Both the position numbers and the translations under genes were made by a program. The notes under the pieces were generated by a model. That model saw only the letters and a list, made by a program, of their open reading frames with translations. It was not told the origin of the DNA and searched no databases. Shown piece by piece: positions 49,801 through 56,665 of a stretch of DNA of 64,000 bases (positions within the stretch are counted from its first letter, which is position 1; each line of letters opens with the position of its first letter). Source of the stretch: Phoronis australis (lineage: Eukaryota; Phoronida; Phoronidae); contig NMRA01000207.1 in assembly GCA_002633005.1 (NCBI GenBank), positions 111,500 through 175,499 on the forward strand. Reading direction: 5' to 3'.

Positions 49801-52800
49801 TTCATCTTTAACACTTTTCAATTTATAACGTCTACCAGAATTACACTGGTACATAAACCATCGTACACATGTTACATATAGACATCAAAACCATTATTGA
49901 ACCATTGTTTTGGTTCATCATGTTTTGGGATGGAACCCATCGCTTTTTGTGTTTTTTTCAACACGGTGACTTGGAGTTCCAAATAACATAGAGAAAAATC
50001 ATGGACTGAATGGAGTTTTTTAAGGTAATAGTTGGAAATAATGTGCCCGCATTTTGAGAACCAGTTTTCTCCATTGACCAACGGGCATCAAACTGGTTCT
50101 TAAAATGTGGGCACATTATATCCCACTATTGCCGTTCAAATGGCTACTGCGGTAAGATTCACCGTCGCTAACTTGATTAATTCCAGTTCAAAGCATGTGA
50201 TTTTGTCTAGACCTAGTGCTGCATGCGACNTTAACAGTAGCCAGACAAAACACCATTTTCCTGTCATCACGACTTATTCCGACATGAGCAAAAAATTTTG
50301 GTAATAATTATTATGGTGGCAAAATTCTAATTACAGGATGGCTTAGCCACCTTTGCTGTGAATTCTCCAACAGTCTCAGCCATGACAGAAGACTACTTAG
50401 ACTGTCACAATGATGCCTAGCCGTCAAAACTGGAAATTACGGGCCAGTCATTTTGTCTAAATACTTTTGGCGAGCGACGTAGATCCTCTTTTATTTATGA
50501 CATTTTTTATCTATCTGAGAATTGAGCCTTGTTTCAATGAAAATAAATCAAGACATTGTCCGTTGCATGAAAAAGTCCCAATTTATTTTCAATAAGAATT
50601 CAGTGTAGAGTTACCTATGCATAAGTAAAAATCTATAAATAGGCGTCGCAGTAATGAAGAAAAATAGTACAAGAATGATAATTAATCAGTGTTTGCACCA
50701 ATCCACAAATGCGCAGAAATTTTAGGGACCTAAGTTAAGTCCTTATCTAGGCATATTTCATTTAACCCAGCCACACGGTATCTCTACTCTCAGATGACCT
50801 TGACCTCCACTATGCCAAACAACTGAAAGCCGAGTGATTCATAGTCATGTCTGTGTTTGGAAAATACCTGCACAAACACAGAAACAAGGTCAGAGACACT
50901 GGTATTTCATACCAGCATTCAAATGATAAATTCATGCCAGACGGTTAGAAAATAATTATGCTAATCACCATCGAATACTTATGTTGGTACACATGAGTGA
51001 TATCAATAAACACGCCGAATCAAATTGACTTCACACTCTCAGTAATCCAAAGACCAGCCTACAGATTTCACTTAACAGGGAGCAGAAATGATTCCATGAC
51101 CCCACCTCTGAACTCCAGCAATGATCCTACAAACCCAAGTCCTAGTCCATCAAACATCAAACCCACGGTAAAGCTCTGTAACCATGGTCCAGCATGACGT
51201 TGCTGCGGAAGTGCAAATACATCTGAGAAGAACTTTTTTCAGACACCAGGGGCCACTACCTAACCTACATACTCGAAATTGAACTCGCAATTACTTTTTT
51301 CATTTTCCGTACAACTTTTAAGCGGACCTCACGTCTATTACAGCATCCCCGAGTACGAGATTTTAGTCCAAGTTAACACTTGATTGCCTCTAAATTCAGG
51401 CTACAAACTAGCAAAAACTCAAGATTTCAAGTTCAGATTTGAACTTGTAGCTTTAATGCTAGGTCATCAAGTGCAAAATATACCATAATTCACTCAAGCA
51501 CGAAATACTGGACACTTACATGGCATCTGCAGGAAAGTACAATGGAAAATGCAAATGGTAAATTCGAGTTTGATTTCTCCATACAAAGATTAGACTTCGG
51601 GCCCAGAACCCAGTTTATGATGACCTTGGCAATAGTCGGATATAACGTTCCCATATTTTGAGAACCAGTTTGATGCCTGATGATCAGTGGCGAAAACTGG
51701 TTCTCAAAATTCGGGCACCTTATATCCGACCATTACCGCGGCCTCAATACATAAAGTCCACTGTACAACTGCAACACATTATAACTTCAGTACCTGCTTG
51801 GTAACCAATAGCGTTAGCTTTGGCCACAGACTTCTTGTAGCAGAGGTAGACGTCAGATCCGACCATGCCCTTGTTGAGGATTTTGGGGATCTGGCAGAAG
51901 GCATGGGGAGGAGTCTCCCCCTGCAACACAACATGGGGTAATCAAACCACGTCAACACAATTTGGGGGGCATCAAAACAATGACTGCAAAATTAAATTGT
52001 AAAATTTGAAAAAGGTACATTGACAAGATACAAGAAAACTAAGTAAGATGTCCAATGAAGTAAAAGAAATGATGGTCGCATTTTGCCATATTTGTGTGTA
52101 TCCAGGCACATTTGTCCGAGTCTGAAATAACGTTGGTATCAAACTAGGTGCATGAAGCTAATAACTATGCATGGGTGGTGCACCTAATCACCATGTATGG
52201 GTGGTGGTGGGGATTATTATGTACATAACGTGCATGACAACATCTCATGTTTTTATTTTCATCTTTAACACTTTTCATTTTATAACGTCTACCAGAATTA
52301 CACAGGTACATAAACCATCATACACATGTTACATATAGACATCAAAACCATTATTGAACCATTGTTTTGGTTCATCATGTTTTGGGATGGAACCCATCGC
52401 TTTTTGTGTTTTTTTCAACACGGTGACTAGGGGTTCCAAATAACATAGAGAAAAATCATGGACTGAATGGAGTTTTTTAAGGTAATAGTTGGAAATAATG
52501 TGCCCGCATTTTGAGAACCAGTTTTCTCCATTGACCAACGGGCATCAAACTGGTTCTTAAAATGTGGGCACATTATATCCCACTATTGCCGTTCAAATGG
52601 CTACTGCGGTAAGATTCACCGTCGCTAACTTGATTAATTCCAGTTCAAAGCATGTGATTTTGTCTAGACCTAGTGCTGCATGCGACGTGTAACAGTTGCT
52701 CCTAGCTTCACTCAGACTCCTATACAGGTGTGGGAGACTACACATAGGATTCACAAGTATGTAAGGGCCTGCATGCACACATATACAGATTCAGGGGCCT

Positions 52801-55800
52801 ACATGCACACATATACAGGTTCAGGGGCCTACATGCACACATATACAGGTTCAGAGGCCTATATGCGCACCAAACAGTATACACAAATTTCTCCGAACGC
52901 CTCCTAGTACAAAGCCAACACCTAACGAAGTGAGTCAAAGTCAGACAACCGACTTCCTTACCTTATTAGCCAGTATAATACAGATGTCAGTAACAGCTAG
53001 AGTATTGGCCGCCGCCGTCTCGTCAGCGCGTCGGTACGTGATGTAGATACGGCTATTGCTATTGTTCACATTAGCAGGCCGACCCCAGGGAGTGGTGTGG
53101 ATTATCTCACAGCCAGACATCACACGCTCCTTGCCTTCATACAGAACTCTAGGAAGACAAAAATGATGTCTTAAGCCTTCTAGGGTAATGGGTCGGGAAG
53201 GTCACGTGACATTTGTAAGCTAAAATCAACTCCGAACAATATCATTATTACACGTTTCTACAATTATTCCAACATCAATGACCACATTCTCATAAACAGC
53301 TTAACAACCAATCTTAAAAACCCTGTGCAGTGAAGTCTTAGGCAGACTGGTGACAATCTGCCTTGCAACTTTAAAATAACATATTCACGCACATTAAGTG
53401 TTAGCATTTAAAAAAACATGATATGGTAAAAACTCATCTGCTTAAAACGCAATACCGTGTGCAAGTGACATTTCATATTCCTATCTCTCCATTAGAGATA
53501 TGTAGCAGCAAACAAATGCTTTGCCATATCCAAGTCATGTGATATCGTTTCCATCGAGCAATATTTTTGAAAAATTGTGGCACTGTCAACAATGTTAGAA
53601 TCCTTCACAAATGTTCCACGTCGGTCCGCTATGCTAATGAACTTGAACATGGCACAGCATCACTTAAGCACTATGAGTCATTTTTGAAAAATGATAAAAT
53701 AAAAAACTTCAAATGTTCGCCATATTGTGCTCTACATTGGCGAGATTTTACAGTCACCAATGCGTCCATCACCAACTTCATGATCATCGACATCATCACC
53801 ATCATCATCACCACCACCGTCACCACCATCACCATCTTCATCGTCATAGTCCCCACCATCACCATCACCATCTTCACCATCTTCATCATCATCGTCACCA
53901 CCACCGTCATCATCATCGTCACCACCATCACCATCATTTTGAAGACAACAGTCATTTCACAGAATAGATTTGCCAAACTGGTCTGGTTTTTATTTTGCAA
54001 CAAAAAAAATTTACCTAGTAATGCTTTGCAAGATCTATGAACAAAGAAACCGAAGAAAGAGACCATGTTTTTATTCATGCTTTTTGCTGAGTTGACAGAA
54101 TTATGGGAACTTTTCCGTGGTTCGTGTGCTATACAAACCGATGTGGAATCGTTGTATTTTGTTTTGTACAAACACATCAACCTCAATTCAAATAATCAAG
54201 AAATCATTACTTGACATTAAGAGATCTCCTTCGATGCCTTGCTTTTTTTTCAAAAGACGTGAATCAAACCAATTACATGATGAAAATGTCACATTTAAGA
54301 TATAATCTATCATTCATAACATAACAGATTTGAGTCATGTAATGTATAGTAGTGATGAGGGAGGAATACGGAATGTTCGACATCTAGATGAAACTGATCA
54401 TACATGCAGAATGAAATAATCAGACATCATATTGGTCACGGAAACTTGTACTTAAAGATTCCAACAAGATTTTTTTCCATTTGATCTGATCCTCTCCTTG
54501 TGTTATTCGAGTTAATAAACCAACGGCAATGCAGACAACCTTATCCAAAACAACTTTAAACGACAGGAGCTATCAAACCGGTTGCATTTAAGATTTTTAG
54601 CTTAAAGAGGCATTGGGCACAATATTGTTTGCGATCATCCCCAAGAAGGATTCAAAACCACGGCATCAGCAGTCGCTTTGCTCGTAAAGCTAATTGGTAA
54701 TATGGCGGAGGAGGCGAGGATATTAACCACTGTTAAGTGGTAAGAGCAGCAGCATCGATTTCACGAAGGCTTTATTGCAACGCTCTGAATCGGCAACTTC
54801 TAAATAAAAAAACTCAAAACACTACGGATTTTGCTGTTTTATAGCTCTGGTCAAAGCTAATGACCTCAAGAAGTCTATCCCACCCATCATGAACCCCGCA
54901 ATGGCATTGTTGCCCTTAAAACTGTCAGTCCTTCATTCTTTTTAATTTCTGGTGGTGCACAGACAAAAACGCATAACAAACTAGTGAACAATCATGATGA
55001 CGAACTACACTTTTACCTGAAATAGGACAACAAAAAATCTATATAACGGTCACACCAAAATATGATTTCTCAAAATAATTGTCTAGTTTATCGACTTCTT
55101 CCGATGTATGTTGGTCCTAATTGGGGAAGGCAAAGAATATAGGACCTTCGAACACCATCAACCATGTTTTGATCAAATGATGACTTCACATTCATTGTAA
55201 CTATGTTAAAGGCACTCTCACACTTAGACTGTAGACTAAACCCCTAAATTTGCACAGCATACAGTGATGGGGATATCACAATTTAGCAACTGGTTCAAGC
55301 ACATCTCAAACTGTATGCCAGGTTTTCGTGTGATGATCTTCTTTTGCCTTAATTCAAAGAAGCAACAGCAATCATATATTATTCTCTCATTAGTTTCTCA
55401 TGTCACAATCATTTATCAGCAAATGAATAAAAAAGCACCTCTGTAATATTCAAACGTTTTCCTATTCCATGAAATCATGATCAATGTTAACTCATAATTT
55501 AAACACAGTCCATAATATTTAGATCAGGTTTTATGAAAGAAGACCCCCCAGGCCTGACATTTTCAAGCAATAGAGGGCGGGCCGAATTAGACAAAAAGTT
55601 AGGGCTACCGTTTTGGTGTATGAAGTACAAAGCACAGGTCTACACACATGGAGGCAGTGTAGCCTAGTGGTTGGGTTAGGGTTAGGGTTGGGGTTAGGGG
55701 TTGGGGTTAGGGGTTGGGGTTAGGGTTAGGGATAGGGATAAGGTTAGGGGTTAGGGTCAGGGTCAGGGTCAGGGTTAGGGTTCAAATCCCACTAGACAAC

Positions 55801-56665
55801 ATCGCTAGAACTTTGAGTAAGGTCTCTTGCTCAATATCTCAGTGTATAATTATGTTTCTTTGTTATTATCCTTGACTGACATATTACAACATAGCACACC
55901 AGAACATTTCAAAAAGAGCCCCACAAATGGAAACAACATCCTACCCATGGTTTGCTATTAATGAGTGTAAATGTAAAATGATCCCGAAAGAGGAGCCACA
56001 AGACCTTTTCAAATTTCATTTGCATGGGTACTCTTTCTTGGTGAAAATTCGTTCACAAATCTCTAGTAACCCATTTACAGTACAAGACAAAAAGTACTCA
56101 GACAAAATACAGTGCAAGACAAAAGTAATCAGACATAATACAGCACAAGACAAAAGTAATCAGACAAAACACCGTTTTCCCCGTCATGATGACCAAATTC
56201 TGTTAACAGCAAAATTACAGGTAATAACTATTACAGGTAATAACTATAACAGAATGGCTTGAATTCCTCTTCATTAGCGGCCATGAGAAAAGACTATTCT
56301 GACAATGAACGGGGAATTCTGGGTAATTTTATCTAAATACCTTGGGCTTGGTCTGTACCTACCCCACATCTGTAAGCGGAGGTTTATCTCGTCCCCGTCT
56401 GTAACACAGGTAAGTCTCCGGACTACGCAGACTGCCATGATTCATATCAGCCGGGTGGCCTGTAGGTGTCGCCACTAGCAGGGTGTAACCCGGGGGACAC
56501 TCCTCCCCCAACCCCGGGATGATGACAGCGATGTCCGTAATGGGGTCATGCTTGCTAGTTGGCTTCAGCTGGCTCTCGTGTGAAAATTCGTCGAGCGGCA
56601 GCGGGTGCTCGGGGAGGCCAGCCACAATAAAGTAGTCAGCCACTCGACGCCCGTCCATGGCAAAC
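25719..56665 (-). CDS. DENND4: DENND4 (DENN domain Rab GEF; DENND4A/B/C and Crag ortholog), complete, 24 coding exons
   Basis: Gene-level entry. DENND4 proteins are guanine-nucleotide exchange factors for Rab10-type GTPases in membrane traffic. Start ATG at 56658-56656 in good context (GCCATGG), opening [15 protein letters not shown]; stop TGA at 25721-25719. Coding lengths of 24 exons sum to 6,195 nt (2,064 residues), divisible by three with every junction in phase, using only one of two exon-3 copies. Layout: MABP region about residues 1-200; uDENN/cDENN/dDENN about 204-660; PPR-like block about 730-850; a long serine-rich linker about 930-1540; a CxxC pair zinc-binding motif about 1590-1625; and a conserved C-terminal module 1823-2064. 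Vertebrate members are about 1,860-1,910 residues, so the extra length is in the linker. An acceptor just before the ATG shows at least one upstream untranslated exon, not located. Confidence 0.96.
26193..26371 (-). CDS. DENND4: DENND4 exon 23
   Basis: 179 nt between GTTGCAG and GTAAGTC. Encodes [18 protein letters not shown] and [20 protein letters not shown], highly conserved near the DENND4 C-terminus. Confidence 0.96.
27078..27135 (-). CDS. DENND4: DENND4 exon 22 (58-nt)
   Basis: 58 nt between TGTTTCAG and GTAAGAC. In the phase imposed by both neighbours it reads [18 protein letters not shown]. Small exon, supported by splice sites and phase. Confidence 0.85.
27702..28136 (-). repeat. 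Minisatellite made of splice-donor-like units
   Basis: About 23-bp units, in - orientation around GTGAGTAGACCCATAGGTG, roughly 18 imperfect copies. On the DENND4 sense strand about nine units carry a perfect GTGAGT and one GTAAGT. The first unit provides the real exon 21 donor. A + strand ORF running through it (27588-28328) is a repeat artefact. Confidence 0.88.
28137..28338 (-). CDS. DENND4: DENND4 exon 21
   Basis: Residues 1874-1940, 202 nt, between GCGCAG and GTGAGTAG. Encodes [18 protein letters not shown] and [12 protein letters not shown], matching WYFRR..VPSNLPG of vertebrates. Its donor is the first unit of a minisatellite that repeats the donor sequence. Confidence 0.94.
28392..28471. 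repeat. Direct duplication, about 43 bp
   Basis: Two copies starting AACAGTGCATTCTCAG, followed by ACCTACCTATGTGGAAATAC, in DENND4 intron 20. Confidence 0.8.
28662..28812 (-). CDS. DENND4: DENND4 exon 20
   Basis: Residues 1823-1873, 151 nt, between TTTCACAG and GTAAATG. Encodes [20 protein letters not shown] and [12 protein letters not shown], the start of the conserved C-terminal module. Confidence 0.96.
29925..30080. repeat. Foldback element with about 70-bp arms
   Basis: Long inverted repeat in DENND4 intron 19 with a short loop (TACAAACAA). Arms share GTCTATTCATTAGA and end in GACAATCGC / GCGATTGTC. Non-coding; expected to form a stable hairpin, and resembles a foldback MITE. Confidence 0.8.
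30233..30437 (-). CDS. DENND4: DENND4 exon 19
   Basis: 205 nt between TTTCTCAG and GTAAGTG. Encodes [12 protein letters not shown], then [16 protein letters not shown] and [19 protein letters not shown] is a recognisable family string. An acceptor 4 nt further in (GTTAG) would break phase. Confidence 0.88.
31251..31352. repeat. Dispersed repeat, GCTCTGGTCAAAGC family, copy 1
   Basis: About 100-bp sequence shared with 54825-54918 and 61463-61566; common words are CTCTGGTCAAAGCT, ATAACTTC and GGCCATTAAACCGATA. Class unknown. Confidence 0.65.
31423..31780 (-). CDS. DENND4: DENND4 exon 18
   Basis: Residues 1636-1754, 358 nt, between ATTCCAG and GTAATGT. Encodes [17 protein letters not shown] and serine-rich [19 protein letters not shown]; variable linker. 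Confidence 0.9.
32130..32425. repeat. 43-bp minisatellite inside a palindromic element
   Basis: Outer ends GGGTCCCATATTTTGAGAAC and, inverted, a GTCACTTATGGGGGTCCCAC form. Within, about six units of 43 bp contain AACCAGTTTGATGTCTGTTA and CAGTGAAAACTGGATCT. Related short foldbacks occur at 49174-49271, 50040-50125 and their duplicates. Confidence 0.75.
32857..32908 (-). CDS. DENND4: DENND4 exon 17 (52-nt micro-exon)
   Basis: 52 nt, phase 2 to 0, between CTTTTCAG and GTAAGCC. Encodes [18 protein letters not shown], supplying the second CxxC pair of the motif begun in exon 16. Found by phase and homology. Confidence 0.92.
33455..33535. repeat. Partial copy of the AGACAAAA MITE family
   Basis: Contains TTCAGACAAAATGACTCGGA and TCATGACGGCTGAG, matching ends of the elements at 38505-38790, 47723-48030 and 56075-56345. 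Confidence 0.45.
33582..33813 (-). CDS. DENND4: DENND4 exon 16
   Basis: Residues 1541-1617, 232 nt, between GTCCGCAG and GTAAATG. Encodes [20 protein letters not shown] then [11 protein letters not shown], the first cysteines of a zinc-binding motif highly conserved in DENND4. Confidence 0.96.
34381..34626. repeat. MITE-like element, CTCACCAATTT family
   Basis: Starts AAAATATCACCAATTTTGGA and ends TTTGAGAGATTTTACAG. About 245 bp, in DENND4 intron 15. A short + strand ORF in it has no support. Confidence 0.6.
36008..37561 (-). CDS. DENND4: DENND4 exon 15 (large linker exon)
   Basis: Residues 1023-1540, 1,554 nt, between CTTTCAG and GTAAGTT. Serine/threonine-rich, probably disordered, with patches such as [30 protein letters not shown] and [15 protein letters not shown]. 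It lengthens the protein compared with vertebrate members. A 226-codon + strand ORF opposite it is a shadow. Confidence 0.95.
37873..38055. repeat. 19-bp GC-rich minisatellite (9.6 copies)
   Basis: Unit GTTCAGTCTAGCCACGCGC repeated nine times essentially perfectly plus a partial tenth. It lies in DENND4 intron 14 and ends about 37 bp from exon 14. Contains several CpGs per unit in an otherwise AT-rich intron. Confidence 0.95.
38092..38214 (-). CDS. DENND4: DENND4 exon 14
   Basis: Residues 982-1022, 123 nt, between CACACAG and GTAAGTA. Encodes [20 protein letters not shown] followed by [10 protein letters not shown], a conserved DENND4 segment. A 19-bp minisatellite starts about 37 bp past its donor. 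Confidence 0.9.
38300..38400. repeat. Short tandem repeat, about 29-bp unit, three copies
   Basis: Units contain TATAAACTCGCCTTCC with TCACAAAACTGGT, slightly diverged. Confidence 0.7.
38505..38790. repeat. AGACAAAA-family MITE copy in DENND4 intron 13
   Basis: Contains ACCGTTTTCCTGTCATGATA near one end and AATTCCGGGTCATTTCGTCC near the other, as in the copies at 47723-48030 and 56075-56345. Non-coding. Confidence 0.55.
38873..39025 (-). CDS. DENND4: DENND4 exon 13
   Basis: Residues 931-981, 153 nt, between AAAACAG and GTATGTC. Encodes [20 protein letters not shown] and [10 protein letters not shown]; low-complexity linker typical of DENND4. Confidence 0.85.
39838..40132 (-). CDS. DENND4: DENND4 exon 12
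   Basis: Residues 833-930, 295 nt, between TCTGCAG and GTATAAT. Encodes [20 protein letters not shown] and basic [12 protein letters not shown], then the serine-rich linker starts. Confidence 0.93.
40850..40866. other. Poly-C tract with an ambiguous base
   Basis: A run of C interrupted by n at 40857, in DENND4 intron 11. Sequencing ambiguity in a homopolymer; may also hide a length error. Confidence 0.8.
40896..41024 (-). CDS. DENND4: DENND4 exon 11 (PPR motif)
   Basis: Residues 790-832, 129 nt, phase 0-0, between CACGTAG and GTAGGAT. Encodes [20 protein letters not shown] and [14 protein letters not shown], the pentatricopeptide motif diagnostic of DENND4. No long ORF marks it. Confidence 0.95.
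41726..41911 (-). CDS. DENND4: DENND4 exon 10
   Basis: Residues 728-789, 186 nt, phase 0-0, between CCCCAG and GTACGGT. Encodes [16 protein letters not shown] and [19 protein letters not shown], the first PPR-like helices. Two decayed partial copies of its 5' part lie immediately upstream in transcription (41951-42152). Confidence 0.95.
41951..42152 (-). pseudogene. Two decayed partial copies of DENND4 exon 10 start
   Basis: Two roughly 100-bp tandem copies (about 41951-42054 and 42055-42152) of the boundary of intron 9 and exon 10. Each keeps an AG acceptor (CTTTAG) followed by a start resembling MAKQQ (AATGGTGGCCAAACAACC; ATGACGGCCAAACAACG), then drifts out of frame against TWAKCLLS. Neither has a donor, so they look like dead pseudo-exons. 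Confidence 0.75.
42308..42509 (-). CDS. DENND4: DENND4 exon 9
   Basis: Residues 660-727, 202 nt, between TTTTCAG and GTAAAAG. Encodes [15 protein letters not shown] and [13 protein letters not shown], a conserved linker between DENN and PPR-like parts. Confidence 0.93.
42830..42890. repeat. Possible retroelement-derived fragment
   Basis: Contains GACATGTTTCGGTGGCATTT followed by ATTCAACACCATCCTCAGAA, a word pattern reminiscent of transposon termini. Too short to classify. Confidence 0.25.
43358..43559 (-). CDS. DENND4: DENND4 exon 8
   Basis: Residues 593-659, 202 nt, between CTTTCAG and GTATGGG. Encodes [20 protein letters not shown] and [13 protein letters not shown], the end of dDENN. Confidence 0.95.
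44048..44189 (-). CDS. DENND4: DENND4 exon 7
   Basis: Residues 546-592, 142 nt, between TTCTTTAG and GTGAGTG. Encodes [20 protein letters not shown], the dDENN helix block. Confidence 0.95.
44694..45312 (-). CDS. DENND4: DENND4 exon 6 (core DENN)
   Basis: Residues 339-545, 619 nt, between CTTGCAG and GTGAGCTC. Encodes the cDENN core: [43 protein letters not shown] and [20 protein letters not shown]. This is the catalytic exchange-factor core shared by all DENN proteins. Confidence 0.97.
45649..45884 (-). CDS. DENND4: DENND4 exon 5
   Basis: Residues 261-338, 236 nt, between GTTTCAG and GTGGGCG. Encodes [13 protein letters not shown] and [20 protein letters not shown], typical uDENN sequence. 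Confidence 0.95.
46423..46592 (-). CDS. DENND4: DENND4 exon 4
   Basis: Residues 204-260, 170 nt, between CATTGCAG and GTGAGAG. Encodes [29 protein letters not shown] and [14 protein letters not shown], the start of the upstream DENN (uDENN) region. The correct frame has no long ORF of its own; it was found by phase and homology. Confidence 0.93.
47860..47940. repeat. 27-bp tandem repeat, three copies
   Basis: CTCCAACAGTCTCAGCCATG repeated three times in copy A of the large duplication, once in copy B (near 50365). Confidence 0.9.
49174..49271. repeat. Short foldback element (with duplicate at about 51634-51731)
   Basis: Ends GTCGGATATAACGT and its inverse ACGTTATATCCGAC, about 98 bp, near-palindromic over about 35 bp per arm. 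It lies about 60 bp from each exon 3 copy. A relative is at 50040-50125 / 52497-52582. Confidence 0.75.
49334..49460 (-). CDS. DENND4: DENND4 exon 3, downstream copy (3b)
   Basis: Copy of exon 3 in the other half of the roughly 2.5-kb direct repeat. Protein identical to 3a; at least one synonymous base differs (ATCTT versus ATTTT on the + strand). Both copies have intact splice sites. Either a true duplicated, mutually exclusive exon, or one allele placed twice by assembly. Confidence 0.8.
50231..52686. repeat. Direct repeat copy B (2,456 bp) carrying exon 3a
   Basis: Collinear with copy A, starting TTAACAGTAGCCAGAC immediately after the n and ending GCATGCGAC. Unique intron sequence follows. 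Differences from A look like allelic polymorphism spread evenly over intron and exon. Confidence 0.92.
51794..51920 (-). CDS. DENND4: DENND4 exon 3, upstream copy (3a)
   Basis: 127 nt, phase 0 to 1, between GTTGCAG and GTACTGAAG. It encodes [18 protein letters not shown] and [17 protein letters not shown] (MABP end). A second copy with the same protein lies at 49334-49460. Because the exon is 127 nt, including both would shift the frame, so at most one can be used per transcript. Confidence 0.8.
52768..52863. repeat. 30-bp minisatellite, about three copies
   Basis: Units contain CATGCACACATATACAG then GTTCAGGGGCCTA. Located about 100 bp from DENND4 exon 2. Short ORFs in it on both strands are repeat artefacts. 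Confidence 0.85.
52962..53148 (-). CDS. DENND4: DENND4 exon 2
   Basis: Residues 99-161, 187 nt, between TTCCTAG and GTAAGGA. Contains [25 protein letters not shown] and [15 protein letters not shown], the middle of the MABP domain. Confidence 0.96.
53775..53940. repeat. CAT/CAC trinucleotide microsatellite
   Basis: About 165 bp of mixed CAT, CAC and CGT triplets. It creates long artefactual ORFs (poly-His, poly-Thr/Ile, Met/Val) in several frames. Adjacent to a CTCACCAATTT-family element ending at 53753. Confidence 0.92.
54825..54918. repeat. Dispersed repeat, GCTCTGGTCAAAGC family, copy 2
   Basis: Shares TAGCTCTGGTCAAAGCTAAT and AAGTCTATCCCACCCATC with the copies at 31251 and 61463. Confidence 0.65.
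55651..55800 (+). repeat. tRNA-derived element with TTAGGG-like array between A and B boxes
   Basis: TAGCCTAGTGG (55660-55670) fits a pol III A box and GGTTCAAATCC (55779-55789) a B box. Between them lie about 110 bp of GGGTTA, GGGGTTA and GGGTCA repeats, a degenerate telomere-like array. The A box is followed by GTTGGGTTAGGG, resembling the D-arm GTGGTTAGGG of some tRNAs, from which the array could have grown. A real tRNA is excluded by the spacing. Confidence 0.7.
56075..56345. repeat. AGACAAAA-family MITE next to DENND4 exon 1
   Basis: Begins with about three tandem subterminal words (ACAAGACAAAAGTAATCAGA) and ends GGGTAATTTTATCTAAATAC, the inverse of the start. It shares an internal block with the copies in DENND4 intron 13 and in the 2.5-kb duplication. 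It ends about 17 bp from the exon 1 donor. Confidence 0.65.
56363..56665 (-). CDS. DENND4: DENND4 exon 1 (start codon exon)
   Basis: Coding 56363-56658, residues 1-98, preceded by seven untranslated bases after a GTTGTAG acceptor. Donor GTAGGTAC. Contains [32 protein letters not shown] and [16 protein letters not shown], the MABP-domain signature shared with vertebrate DENND4. A MITE ends about 17 bp beyond its donor. Confidence 0.96.

Larger units (their letters stand above)
47723..50229. repeat. Direct repeat copy A (2,507 bp) carrying exon 3b
   Basis: Starts TTAACAGTAGCCAGAC and ends GCATGCGAC, directly followed by a single n (50230) and copy B. The copies are collinear with scattered substitutions and small indels (for example a 27-bp motif present three times here and once in B). 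Contains an AGACAAAA-type MITE, exon 3b and two short foldbacks. Confidence 0.92.
53149..56362 (-). other. DENND4 intron 1 (3.2 kb)
   Basis: No exon recognised. It contains a trinucleotide microsatellite (53775-53940), a repeat of the GCTCTGGTCAAAGC family (54825-54918), a tRNA-derived element with telomere-like array (55651-55800) and a MITE (56075-56345). The remaining AT-rich stretches show nothing I can name. Confidence 0.65.

Noticed and set aside
53567-54186. Long ORFs on both strands with poly-His, poly-Thr/Ile and Met/Val runs
   Set aside because: Created by the CAT/CAC microsatellite.
55671-55780. True telomere or chromosome end
   Set aside because: The array is short, degenerate, internal to DENND4 intron 1 and flanked by tRNA-like boxes.
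55651-55800. tRNA gene
   Set aside because: A and B boxes are present but separated by about 110 bp of satellite; no cloverleaf is possible.
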